Below, piece after piece: positions 26,941 to 37,220 of a DNA stretch of 64,000 nucleotides. The DNA is from Blasia pusilla. Lineage: Eukaryota; Marchantiophyta; Marchantiopsida; Blasiales. The stretch is taken from the NCBI GenBank assembly GCA_050084515.1, contig CM114275.1, positions 28,520,001-28,584,000 on the forward strand, in the 5' to 3' direction. The notes under the pieces were generated by a model. That model worked only from the letters and a program-made list of their open reading frames with translations, did not search any database and was not told the DNA's origin. Made by a program: the position numbers and the translations under genes. Position 1 is the first letter of the stretch; every line of letters begins with the position of its first letter.

Positions 26941-28046
26941 TAAAGATCACTTGATTCTTGAGTCGAACACATTGAAACTGGTTCAATTTCATGAAGAAAG
27001 TTTAAGGATACTTACGTGTTCATGGAGTGCATGGCCATTTCCACCGTGGCCATGTGATTCACGTGGGGATGGAGGACCACCGCTCTCACGCAAAAGTGAG
27101 CCTCAAGGGAGTTTGGACGCTCCATTGCAAAGTGCGACCACGCTTTGAATCGATGGTTGCTATCCCAAATTAAAAAGTACAAGTTCTGCATCCACTTGTA
27201 CTGGGTTCTTGCCACTGCCTTCCGGAACTCCACGTCCCTCAGCCTCCAAAAAGCATCGAGATTGACTTGGTCTTCCTCCGTTACCAAAGCTTGGGTTCCA
27301 TGCTCATCATACAGGTTGAACATAGAATGGTGGGAAGCTATCAACTTATGAAGATGTCGCCATGGACTGCTTTAACTTGTCAATGTCTTCCTCCAATTGG
27401 ATTTCTCTGACGTGTTCCATCGCTCCGAGCCGGCATAGAGGATTCCTCGAGGCATTCGGGCCATCAACTAGTGCCATCTGCTTCACTACCTACACGAATG
27501 TCACACAATCAATTCAAATTTTCCAAATGACTCCCACTAATGCAATGCGGAGAGAACTGTAGAAAAATGCTTACCCGCTCAAAAATTAGGTTCGTACCAA
27601 GTCCAGCGAGCTGCTCTAGAGCCTCATCTGGAAATTCTACTGGAAACTCTTCAATTTTAAAGAGATCGAATTCTTCAACATGATTCTGAGATGTAGAAGA
27701 CTCTTCTCCTTCTCATTTCGAGATCTCCATGATCTCGACAGTTAGGGTTTTAACAACTTCTTGGTTGGTGTATGGATGCTTGTCGGTTTTGGTCTCATGC
27801 ATTGGACCACTCGACCTCCTACCCTGGTCGTCCATCTCGTACGCACAACTGGTAGGACCACTCACAATGTGTGGCGATGTGCTCACAAACTCCTCTACAC
27901 CCTCCCCCTCGTCTGACGATGGAAGAGAGGAGAAGGAGGTCGAGGTGGTCCCTGAAGTGAAGACCCTCGGAACCTCACGCCACTTTGCGTAAAACCTCTA
28001 GAGCCATGGATGACACATCCTCCGTTTCCACACTCTCGGTGGAGCT

Positions 28047-28130
28047 GCGGTAAGAGGAGAGGAAGAGAGGAGAGAGGAGAGAGGAGAGAGGAAACTATCT
28101 TCAACCAAAATAGATACTTTTTTTTTAAGA
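28047..28130 (+). repeat. Candidate left terminal inverted repeat of alpha
   Basis: GGTAAGAGGAGAGGAAG followed by repeated GAGAGGA, then CTTCAACC and a poly-T/AAGAGAG segment. It is matched in inverse at 39925-40006, and similar ends occur at 40608, 41915 (inverse) and 48992. Confidence 0.55.
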
Positions 28131-28510
28131 GAGTTTCCGTGCGGTTGAAGAGAGGAAACTTTTTGTGTGAATTTTTTTGCACTTTTTTGTTCAGTTATTA
28201 AGCAGTTCCACAGTTTTTTTTTTTCTCTTCCATATTTTGGCAACCCATTTGAGTCCGACCGGTTGCAAATTGCACAAAATATACAAAAATGAAAAATCAG
28301 TGGAATCATAAGTGTGGAACCAATCAATTTTTCCATCCAAGGTCTGGAAACAATCTACCATTTGCCCTGGGCTGAATAGAGTTCAAGCTAAAAGTGATGG
28401 TTCTTGAAAAATGAAAGTATAATCTAAAACCTCATTTTGCATCCTCAAAGTGGTTTGTTTAAAATACTTTGCACTTCTTTGAGGGACAGAATTGGTTGGT
28501 GGATTCCTAC

Positions 28511-31500
28511 TCATACCTCCGACTCTCTTAAAACTACCAGCAACACATAGTACATGTGCTTACAAGGGAAATACCTTTTGCCACTTGTCTCTCTTTGGAC
28601 AAAGTCATCACATGAACATGTGGGAAAGCAACATATGTGCACCACATACACCCCTGTGACACTTGAATTTACAGTGTTGTTCCTGACCCAATACATCCTT
28701 CCTATTCCATTGCCACTCAAGACATCTTTCCTGGCGATGATCTCCATTTTTGCCTCCCGAGCTGATCCAATTCGCTTTGCTCTCTCCACCGTTGGCCTAC
28801 ACATTCTGTTTCTCTTCACCCCATTTCTAGACTCAAACAGAAATAGTGGATTGAGATCATCCACCTTCTCCGGGTACATGTTGACATCAATCTTGGGTTG
28901 AATACGAAATGCAAAGGACTCTGTAATGCGAACATACTCAGAACTTTCCCTGTCTATGAGTCTGAAACCGGCACTTGTAAGATTGTCCACTTCGTCTTGA
29001 GTGCAGTTCGTACCTGCGGCGATGGGCCAAATCGTGGGGGTATTCCCCGGAGCTCCAATGGCAGCCGGATAAGACTTCCGGAAAGTGCAAGATTCATTTG
29101 GGCAGAAGAAGTACTTCAATTGATCCCCGGTTCTCGTGAAACGATCAAAGGTTTTGAGTCCCCAAAACCCAGGCAATGGTCGTCCAGTCCTTGTACAGTT
29201 CTTATTTAGGAAAGTGCCGCATGCTCTCCTTATGCCATCAGATCCTGCCCTACAGGTGGATCCACGTCCTGGGTTGCTCTCAGATATATGCCACCGTTTT
29301 AGGTTGCAATCCACCTCCATTACCGGAATCCCATATTGTTGAACCACCCCAGTGATAGGATGTTGCGAACTTCGAGCAACGGAGGGCTTTTGAAATAAAA
29401 CATTCATTGATTTTGGAGAAGTAACTCCATCACGGATTTGGGACGGGTGGGGGGTCCCCGAATACCTGGGCGGCGTAATTTCCTCATCCAAATCAATCAC
29501 CGGATTCGTTCCTCGATGTTGCCTCTTCACCTGCTTGAAGTCAAGATACTTATCTGGTCCCCACGATTCTCGCTCGGACTGCTCTACCACCATCTGTATG
29601 GGACGTCTTGAAACCCGCCCACAAATATCCCCACCAATGTGTATGTCTTGCTCGAGGGGAGTTCCAGCTACGCATCGGTTGAAGGCTTCCACATACATTT
29701 TTTCATCACCAGATCTCACAACCGCCCTGACATAGAGCTCGTAGATCGACTGCCCCTATCCTTTTGTTATGCCTTTTGTGAGGAAGATATGGGATGCTGC
29801 AGACTGTAGCATTGCTCTTGCCTGGTCTTGTTGGCATGCCTCCACAAGTGAAATTCGTTGGCATGCTTGTGACGACCTCCAAGAGGAATGAACACTTTCT
29901 GGCTCCACTTGTGTTGGGGCGAGGGCATTTTCATGAACGTTCAATCCCTGCAACGACGGCAATGTTAGAAGGGAACGAAAATAACTCAGGAGTCAAAGAA
30001 ATAAGCTACATGTCGGAACCAGACGGGTTCCAGGTCCGAGGCATCCCATGAACGACTCTTCGACCCGTCGGGTCCCGACGTGTTGTAACCTTAAACCCAC
30101 CTACTGCAACCCGTTGGAACCAGACGGGTTGCAAGGCCGAGGCATCCCATGAACGACTCTGCGACCCGTCGGTTTCCGTCGGGTTGCACACTCGCGCAAC
30201 CCGTCAGTTTCCGTCGGGTTGCACACTCGGGCAAACCGTCGGTTCCCGTTGGGTTGCACACTCGGGCAACCCGTCGCATCCGACAGCTTGCTTGGTTTCT
30301 TCGGTTTGAAATCCATATAGTTCCCACACTTCTCACCCTGACCTACAACTTTACAAACAATTCTCAGCGTGAGCTTGATAAGACAAAATAGTGAACTCAT
30401 CTGCCGCATGAAGTTTCCCCATTGTCTCATACGTACAGTCCACCAACTCAACCAAGAGCACAACTCTTTTTACTTCCCCTCAATCGCATGCTTCCTCCAC
30501 CACCCATGAAGTTCTTCCTGGCATTCCATGGCTGCTTCAAGGTTTTTCTTTGTCCTTGCAGCGTTGGAGTAGAGTGACATGCTCTGTCCTCTTATTCTCC
30601 TTGATGCAAGATCTCGTGTACCGGTCACGATCGTTGCCAAATGAAAGCATCCGACCTTTCCCTCTCCGGTTGAACCTCTCCACCCCAGAACACTTCCTGG
30701 ATAGCAATCCACCCAGGTTGTGCATTGTCCGCCATGAACACATAAATTTCCGGAGGTGGCCTTTTGTTTTCCTTCACCACCTCCAATAAGAGTAACCAAC
30801 ACATCTTCAAACCGCCAACGTCTTCGCTTTACTTCATGAGACAAATATAGTTTTGAGTCCCTTCTCCACATGGTCATAAACGTGAGCACCCATCGTCAAC
30901 CATCCGTTCAAAGACTCAGAGCAAATATCAAAGCTTACCCAACTCCCGTAAAGATCTTCCCCTTCCCTCATTCGATCTATAAGATCGAGGCCACTCGACG
31001 GACCTGTGGTTGACATTTTGAAGACATAGGCCCTGGATCCCTCGCCTCCTTGGCCCATGAACTGCCATCTCTGAATGAATGGAAATCTGGAGTTGGCCTT
31101 GATTCTGGCGATGGCATCCATTTCGGCCGTCTTTCCATCCAAAACCCGCATTTGACGCAGCAAATTCCATAAGCATTCAGGATCAGCGAGAAATGCGAGA
31201 TTTTCCCAAAGTTGTTTCTCCTCAACCATCGTGATCTCGCCGTGTCCAGGGATTCCAAGCAATTGTTCACAAATTTGTGATGCCGTTGTGAGCTTGATCA
31301 CTTCGGGCTTTGAACCCGGAGCGTTTCTGAAGACCTCGAAAACTTTCTTCGCCACATCCTCCTTGATGTGTCTCTGAATTGCATCGGTCATAGGATGAGT
31401 GTGGGAGCCAACATGGACTGGCACCCTTGTATACTCTGACGTGGAGCCCAATTCGTGGACAATGAAAAATATGTTTGCAAGACACGCTCCAACGCAGAAG

Positions 31501-32397
31501 GGCGATGCGTGAAAATGAGGACATCGATGGTCTCCCGGCGGTATGGTGGCACCGAACTCATATGGAGTTTCTGCATATGACGTATTGACTCGCCCGTTGC
31601 GCTCTAGATATGGGCATGCTCGACTTCTACACTCCAAGGCTCCGATGCATTGGCGGCGGGAGACAATCCAAGGACCATCTGGAATTGAAGCACTAGTCCG
31701 TTGAAGCCTGCACCATCGATGACAATCAGACTTTCTGTCCATACTCTTCAGGCGTCCTCCATTTTTCTTCTGAGAAAGAGCAGCAAGTGGAGGCAACTCT
31801 AAAATGCAATTACCATCGTACGTGGGCGGCAGCTCATCGACAAGAATGTGCTTGAACATTTTCAAGGCCAGAGACGAAAGCAAACTATTGCCTGATACTC
31901 GTAAGAGGAACGAGTAGGCGGACAGAGGGCCCGGTTGGTGTCGACAGATCCACTAAGGTTGATAACATCCGGAATCTCTTCGGGAAGAACATTGATACGA
32001 GCGTGTGAAGTTGGAGTCGAAGCCGGATCTGCAGAGCTTGGAGTTGCAAACGTAGAGCTCGGAGCACTAGGAAATTCTAGACCGTCTACTTGGGAAATAG
32101 ACAAATTCAGGGGCAGGCCGTAAACTCTGTATTGACCATTTGCTAGAGTAGGAGATTCCATACTTTACGGTCTGAGGTCACTGGCTGGACCGTCTCACCT
32201 ATTATGTCTTCGGTACTGTCCACCCTAACATCTTTGGATACAAAGATGGTTCCAATTTGGAGAAGAAATCGAACAGAGAGAAAATTTTCATCCATTGCTA
32301 TGAAAGACTCACGAGCTTGCGATCGAATGATTTTTGATTGAGGAAGGGCCGCCAGATGACTGCCACAAGTGAGCTTAACATAATTATCCATTCCCAT
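28511..32397 (-). pseudogene. Gene 1 alpha: Mutator-like transposase with GCM/WRKY-like and SWIM zinc domains
   Basis: Read on the minus strand. The N-terminus at 32391 (MDNYVKLTCGSHLAALPQ) leads through a Ser/Pro linker (PSSADPASTPTSHAR) to a zinc region at about 31750-31390: ALECRSRACPYLERNG and later VHVGSHTHP, the Cys/His spacing and H-x-H of GCM/WRKY-type DNA-binding domains. The transposase core follows (SWVSFDICSESLNGWLTMGA near 30940; FMADNAQPGW near 30745; CFHL near 30655), resembling the MULE DDE order. After an intron with palindromes comes the C-terminal exon 29719-28511, ending with a SWIM finger (CSCDDF, 15 residues from the second Cys to CKH). Frameshifts near 31870 and 30850-30640 break it. 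A MULE transposase with a SWIM finger would catalyse movement of this element. Confidence 0.72.
30050..30295. repeat. Palindrome cluster in gene 1 intron
   Basis: About six palindromes with arms CAACCCGTCGG and CCGACGGGTTG or close variants, including a tandem trio at 30165-30290. They lie in the interval between the transposase core (ending near 30360) and the SWIM exon region (from about 29960). Confidence 0.8.
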
Positions 32398-32639
32398 AAA
32401 TTTCGTATGGGAGGAGGGTGAGAATGAGAAAAAGAATCAAAATGAGAATGAGAATGAGAATTTTTAATTTATAGTGAATAGGAAAATAGATACTCCGATG
32501 ATTTTTCTTGACAAGATGAATTGGTAGGTGATATTTTTTCGACACAATGGATCAATTTTGCAACATGATTCATTGTTGCAATGTGTTACCAGATTTGGGA
32601 AGACGCGGTTACCAGTTCCAGAGACACGGGTTGCGAAGC

Positions 32640-33270
32640 ACACTTCATTTTGTTGGAACCCGTCGGAGTCCTGGTAACTCAACAATTAACCCAAGCTAAG
32701 CGAAACCTGCAACCCGTCGGCCTCGGACGGGTTGCACGCTTCTGCCTTACCTTCAAACGCAAACATGGTCGAAGCTGGAAACCCGTCGCCCTCCGACGGG
32801 TTGCTCGGATACCGCTCCTTCTTGCCCAAAGATGCCGGAGGCGTGCAAACCGTCTGTTCCCGACGAGTTTCGTGGTTGCCGCACCTATTTGCCCAAAGAC
32901 GGTGAGGCGTGCAACCCGTCGCCCTCCGACGGGTTGCGCAAGGGCCTCGCCTTGTGGTGCTTACATGAAGGAAGCGTGCAACCTGTCGGACTCCGACGAG
33001 TTGCGCAGGAAGCCCGCATTGTTAACCCTTGACGAGGGAAGCGTGCAACCCAACGGTCTCCGACGGATTGCGCGGGTACCTCCCGTTCTTGTCCGAAGAC
33101 GGCGGAGGCGCGCAACATGTCGGTCTCCGACGGGTTGCGCGGGTATCTCCCGTTCTTGTCCGAAGACGGCGGAGGCGCGCAACATGTCGGACTCCGACGG
33201 GTTGCTCGCGACGCGGCGCGGCATACCAGATCGCGAGGCGCGCGCCAACTGTTGGACTCGAGCGGGTTGC
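32640..33270. repeat. Palindrome cluster in the divergent promoter region of alpha
   Basis: Around ten copies of the family palindrome in 630 bp between the two gene starts, mostly spaced about 60 bp apart. The same region in beta (57140-57860) and gamma (60030-60550) has homologous arrays. The rest of 32398-33627 is non-coding; open frames through this block are shadows of the repeats. Confidence 0.85.
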
Positions 33271-33359
33271 CATTTTTCACGTCTGGACTTCCGTAACCTC
33301 CGGCACGTCGCCGTCCAAAGGACGACGAGACCCAACGGTCAGCCCAACGGCTAGAAAAA

Positions 33360-33368
33360 GTATAAATA
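33360..33368 (+). promoter_or_regulatory. TATA box of gene 2, alpha
   Basis: GTATAAATAGGG lies 267 bp upstream of the gene 2 ATG. The same box is kept in beta (57042-57051, minus) and gamma (60637-60646), between the last palindrome and the start codon. A core promoter role is inferred. Confidence 0.55.
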
Positions 33369-33693
33369 GGGCAAAAATGGCTCATTTTTGGTTTCTCATT
33401 TCGCGATCTCCATTCCTATCTCCCCCGCGCAGCAGCTGATTAGATACCAAGGGGCGTTTCACACGGCGAGTCATCGCGAGTCAGTACGAGGGAACGAGAG
33501 CGAGACGGTTCGACTGAACGATCGTGAGACGATTCGAGCTACCCATCAAGGCGACTCATCTCGACATCAGCAAGGCGACTGATCAAGCGATTCATCGTGG
33601 ACATAGGTGGAGGCATTTCCGGAAAAAATGACGAGGAAAAAATCACAAGCAAACAAGTCTGGGAGCTTCACTCCGAAGTCCATTAGGACTCCT

Positions 33694-33819
33694 GCGTCCT
33701 CCTCTTACTAAAACAACATAATGTTCTTGTAAATTATGTCCAATACCTGGAATATATGCAGTAATCTCAAAACCAGATGTTAATCTAACCCGAGCAACTT
33801 TTTGTAGGGCAGAATTTGG
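33694..33819 (-). pseudogene. rps12: Plastid rps12 3'-exon fragment
   Basis: The minus strand encodes [16 protein letters not shown], then [18 protein letters not shown] and VVLVRGGR, which is the conserved core of plastid ribosomal protein S12. The reading frame is open through the fragment but both ends are cut, so this is a nuclear plastid insert, not a working gene. Confidence 0.9.
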
Positions 33820-33877
33820 AAAAAAATAATAATAAACTAGAAACTAAAAAAATAAATTTTTTTAATTTTTAGAAGCA

Positions 33878-33908
33878 TGCCAGAAACCAGATTTGAACTG
33901 GTGACACG

Positions 33909-33945
<37 letters not shown>

Positions 33946-33950
33946 CCGGC
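33878..33950 (-). tRNA. trnF-GAA: Plastid-derived tRNA-Phe (GAA), in nuclear insert
   Basis: A complete 73-nt tRNA on the minus strand: it begins GCCGGGATAGCTCAG, has the anticodon loop CTGAAAAT (GAA) and the T-loop GTTCAAATC, and its acceptor stem pairs with two G-U wobbles. The D arm and T arm match plastid trnF. Surrounding AT-rich sequence and the neighbouring trnL exon confirm plastid origin. Nuclear expression is unlikely but cannot be excluded. Confidence 0.9.
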
Positions 33951-34042
33951 AACTTTTCACTTCCCTATTTTAACATAAAATTAAAATTTTTGTCAAAATT
34001 TTTTTTTTTCAAAATTGAATTAAAAATAGAGCATTCATAATA

Positions 34043-34092
34043 GGGGTAGAGGGACTTGAACCCTCACGGTCTATAAAGCCAACGGATTTTCA
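34043..34092 (-). pseudogene. trnL-UAA: Plastid trnL-UAA 3' exon
   Basis: The minus strand reads AAAATCCGTTGGC, then GTGAGGGTTCAAGTCCCTC and TACCCC, the 3' exon of the intron-containing plastid trnL. It lies 92 bp upstream of trnF in the native plastid order. The intron end is visible to about 34120, and the 5' exon is missing. Confidence 0.85.
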
Positions 34093-34125
34093 TTTTACTA
34101 CAATTTACATTGTTGCTAAATTTAA

Positions 34126-34158
34126 TGCGGAGTAGAGCAATCTGGTAGCTTGCAAGGC
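34126..34158 (+). pseudogene. 5' half of an organellar initiator tRNA (fMet-like)
   Basis: TGCGGAGTAGAGCAATCTGG followed by TAGCTTGCAAGGC matches the acceptor 5' strand, D arm and anticodon-stem start of organellar tRNA-fMet. It then breaks off into unrelated sequence. Plastid or mitochondrial origin is not resolved. Confidence 0.65.
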
Positions 34159-34236
34159 CTGGATGGCACAAAGAAAAGTGGATAGCTCTTCTTGTCGGAC
34201 GATGTATCTCCGGGCGCACCATTATAAAGTTGATGA

Positions 34237-34353
34237 TTTCCACCAAGAGATGGAGTTTATGTTTGTGGTGTTAATCCATTTTTAAGTAGAACAGCAACAA
34301 CTTAAATGAGACGTCGAAAATGTAAATTAATTGGAGCACCTTTTCCAATTGGT
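34237..34353 (+). pseudogene. chlN: Plastid chlN fragment (light-independent protochlorophyllide reductase)
   Basis: Reads PPRDGVYVCGVNPFLSRTAT T-stop-MRRRKC KLIGAPFPIG. This is the conserved segment of ChlN, the N subunit of dark-operative protochlorophyllide reductase, in which the stop replaces the expected Leu by one base change (TTA to TAA). Sequence after PIG diverges. chlN is plastid-encoded in many algae and non-flowering plants and absent from angiosperms. Confidence 0.8.
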
Positions 34354-35005
34354 CAATTATTATTTTTTGATTTGGAGGTCAAAGCCAAATTAAAAAATAG
34401 GATTTTGAAAATTCATCAATTTGTTCTAACGAATTAAAACGGCCACAGCATCTCCAGGGCCTCGTTCGGAAAATGAAATTAGGCAGCAGGAAATCGAGGA
34501 GCGGGAAAGGGAAGCAGAGATGCACAACCAGGAGCTTCTTGCAAGACGTGTTCAAGAGGCGCTAGATAGACAGAACGCAGAGGCTGAGACGTCGCAGGCC
34601 TTGAAGAAAAGCATCGCCGACGAAAAGAGAGAAAAGAAGCGTATGGACGCGTCGGTAAGGAGAGCAGAATTGGCTAAAGCGAGGAGGGAAAAAGTGATAG
34701 CCATTGACGACAGCCCTGCCCGTCCAACCAAAAGTGTTGAGATGCGGGAAATGTCCCCGATGAAGTCCAGGGACACAATCAACATAGCAAAAACGCCGGA
34801 AGTTCAAATCACGGACGATGAGGTCATGAGGACCGCCAGCGTGGAGATGGTGGACATTGCCGAAGAAGCCGAAGAGCGGTCATTCTCGTCTCCAAGCCCG
34901 GCGGAAGACATCGACCTCTATCGGATCGACGAGTTCCCAGTCGATTTGCCAGCTTCTGTCTCAGACAAGTTGGTTGGTCAAGAAACCGACCCAATTTTCG
35001 AGCGG

Positions 35006-36278
35006 TTTCGTATAGTAAAATCAACCAGTGTGTAAACTCCTTCGTCATTAAGTGTTAGATAGAGTTTCATTAGTATTAAGTAAATTGGCTTAGAAAAAGG
35101 AGATTCTTATGTTTAAACCTCTTTATGGTGCCTCTTTTATGCGGGCCCAACTTTAGAAAAAGGAGGTAATAAATAAAAGATGAATTTATAAAAGTAAAGT
35201 AGTTGCTTTAATGAAAAGCAAAAGTAGTCTTGGTTGGTGGCTAGGTTAGTTGGGGTAATTTGGAAAATATCATGTGGGTAAAAGAGGATATTTTGGAAGA
35301 GATAAGAGGAAATCTACTTGTGTCAAAATGTGATTGGCTAAGCCTTGAGAGGAAGCCATGTGGCACAAGATAAGATAAGCTCTATTTCGTACTCTTGTGG
35401 ATCCCTTGTGAGTATATAAAGAGGAGGGACCTTCAAGGGTTCATCACCTTCTATTCCACATCTTGAGTCTCTCGTGTCTCTCTTGAGTGTATGGCTTTGG
35501 GATTGCTTGCTCTTCCAATGAGAGTGGATCATCCCTCTTGGGAGAGTAACTTGACTATGGTCTATTCTTTGAGAGATTTCTAGAGTGTGGTGTGTGTGTG
35601 TGGGGATGAGAGGTTTGTCACCGTAGAGGAGTTTAGTCATACTAAAATAACGGAAGTTTTGGCTTGTTACTTCCCCAATGAGAGTGGATTACCCCTCTTG
35701 GAAGAATAACTCCGCCAAAACCCATTCTTGAGGAGAGTAGAGAATGTGTGTCAAGCATGGATAGGGGTGGAGCACGAGCTGTGCCCGACTTTCTTTTCCT
35801 CAATCCTTACCATGTCAAGGTACTCTTTGTAGATAGGCACTGGTTCACTCGCTATTTAGTTTATCACTTTGGAGAGGCGTTCATGAACCAGGTCATGCAA
35901 TCTCCAACTCCGGTGATTCTTCCTATCGTCACATATGGAAGGACATGGGATTGTACTTTGTATGTCCTTATATAGCGATCCATGGATGTCAATAGGCCTG
36001 GTCAAGTAGGGTTTAACACTAGTTGTGCTATCTTCCTCGAGTACAAACGTAAAATAGTTTATAGAGATTTTATAGTTAGGAATTTCGGGGTCCGATGTTA
36101 CGAAGAAGTGATCGCCTCGGCACTTCCATTTGTGATACCTATCGTGAGAGAATGGAGAGTGTACATCATAATTTTGTATTGAAAAAGGAGAACTTATTAG
36201 AGAGTTCACCTTGCATCGACCGCATCTACTGCAGCTAGAAGGCCCGCCCTTGCTCGAAGAAAGATTCTCGACACGACA
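35006..36278 (+). mobile_element. Solo LTR-like element (1.27 kb) with GCGG target duplication
   Basis: Inserted at the end of gene 2 exon 1: GCGG at 35002-35005 and 36279-36282 flanks an element starting TTTCGTATAG and ending GACACGACA. The second copy at 47301 starts TGTCGTATAA, so the ancestral ends are TGTCGT...ACGACA. A TATA box (GAGTATATAAAGAGG) lies at 35410-35422. No pol genes are present. Two short frames near the 3' side (35748-35975, 35982-36182; DRHWFTRYLVYHFGEAF) are also kept in copy 2. Confidence 0.75.
35411..35420 (+). promoter_or_regulatory. TATA box within the LTR-like element
   Basis: AGTATATAAA followed by a GA-rich start-like region. The same box is present at 47680-47690 in the second copy. 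Confidence 0.5.
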
Positions 36279-36859
36279 GCGGGTAAGAGAGGATCTAGGT
36301 TTTTTGAATTATGTGAATTGCAATTCATTGGGAATTCAGTGTATCTTATTGATCTTGTCCCGGTTCTGACAGGTGGTAAAGCAGATGGCACTCATGGAGG
36401 GCCACAACGCCCCGAGGATTCCACTCTTCCGATTGCGGGCAATGGAATACGTCCGCAAAATTCAGTCCGACGAGGACATCGCGAAGCTTAAAAAATCGGC
36501 GGCGACAGCATCCTACGTCGATAGCTTTCCTCCCTTCTATGTTCAGCCTTACGACGAGCATGGAACCCAAGCCCTGGTTACGGAGGAGGACTTGGAAAAG
36601 CTCGACACATTCTGGAGGATGAGAGACCAGGATTTCAGAAGGCAAGTAGAGGGCACGGAATTCAGGTGGATGAGGAATCTGTATTTCTTCATATGGGATG
36701 GAAATCATAGGTTCAGGGCGTGGACCAAGTTTGCAGAGGAGCGTCCCAACTCCTTGGAGGCACATTTTTGCGTGAAGGCAGTGGTCCTTCATCCATTCCC
36801 TCATCACATGGCGACGGTGGAGATGGCAATGCATGCCATGAACACGTGAGTATCTTCTT

Positions 36860-37220
36860 GCTGCAAACCGTCGGACTCCGACAAGTTGTTTGGGTCGGCA
36901 CTGTTGATGGGATGCTTTTGGACAAACACAACTCGTCGGACTCCGACGAGTTGCTCGATTGATGAATGGGTTAGGTTTTTTTTTGCCGAAAGCAACTCGT
37001 CGGACTCCGATGAGTTGCTCGACTCGACGCTTTTTCAGGATGTTTTTTGAAGAATGCAACCCGTCGGACTCCGACGAGTTGTTCGACTGACCACAGGTTT
37101 AATAAGTTTTTGGCCCAAAGCAACCCGTCGGAGTCCGATGAGTTGCTCAACTCGTCGCCTTTTCAGGATTTTTTTTGAAGAAAGCAACTCGTCGGACTCT
37201 GACGAGTTGTAATTTTCTGA
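36860..37220. repeat. Palindrome cluster in alpha intron 2
   Basis: Six palindromes about 60 bp apart. Several have both arms changed together: CAACTCGTCGG...CCGACGAGTTG (36929-36954, 36987-37013, 37183-37209) instead of CAACCCGTCGG...CCGACGGGTTG. Confidence 0.88.

Larger units (their letters stand above)
22110..27750 (-). pseudogene. Gene 2 copy delta: ParB-like/methyltransferase-like TE protein, old and broken
   Basis: A divergent minus-strand copy of gene 2. Exon 1 end near 27730-27570 (HVEEFDLFKIEEFPVEFPDE). The ParB-like exon at 27344-27012 reads EHGTQALVTEEDQVNLDAFW and LIWDSNHRFKAWSHF (G of the GNHR motif is S here). An intron at 26990-26165 is full of palindromes. The middle exon at 26163-25280 reads LIDHWIHECNQVRKVLTMNP and HRFALSWILEFKRIRLMKIS. 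The linker region lies at 25248-24840. The methyltransferase N-part seems lost. A C-terminal segment survives at about 24400-24250 and 23070-22650, split by the solo LTR at 23075-24245. Many stops and shifts are present. It is more diverged than alpha, beta and gamma, hence older. Confidence 0.75.
33697..34446. other. Mosaic of plastid (organelle) DNA fragments inserted in gene 2 exon 1
   Basis: In copy beta, exon 1 reads ..IRTPASASLGPRS.. without interruption. In alpha the same place holds ~750 bp of AT-rich sequence made of joined pieces in different orientations: the rps12 3' exon (minus), the trnL-trnF region (minus), half of a tRNA-fMet-like gene (plus), an unidentified ~75 bp, a chlN piece (plus) and an unidentified AT-rich tail. 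Host sequence resumes at GCATCTCCAGGGCCTCG with no loss. Junctions show only a few bases of overlap (CGTC at the left). This is what end-joining repair with organelle filler DNA leaves. Confidence 0.85.

Noticed and set aside
32581-33439. Several overlapping open frames of 80-257 codons in the 32.6-33.4 kb region, and similar ones at 57.0-57.8 and 60.0-60.7 kb
   Set aside because: All follow the GC-rich palindromes (repeats of PVGLRRVAR/NPSESD-type text in all six frames). The frames are not kept between copies relative to each other and sit in the promoter interval.
33878-33950. Functional nuclear tRNA-Phe
   Set aside because: Its neighbours (trnL 3' exon, rps12, chlN) show it is a plastid-derived insert, although the cloverleaf is intact.
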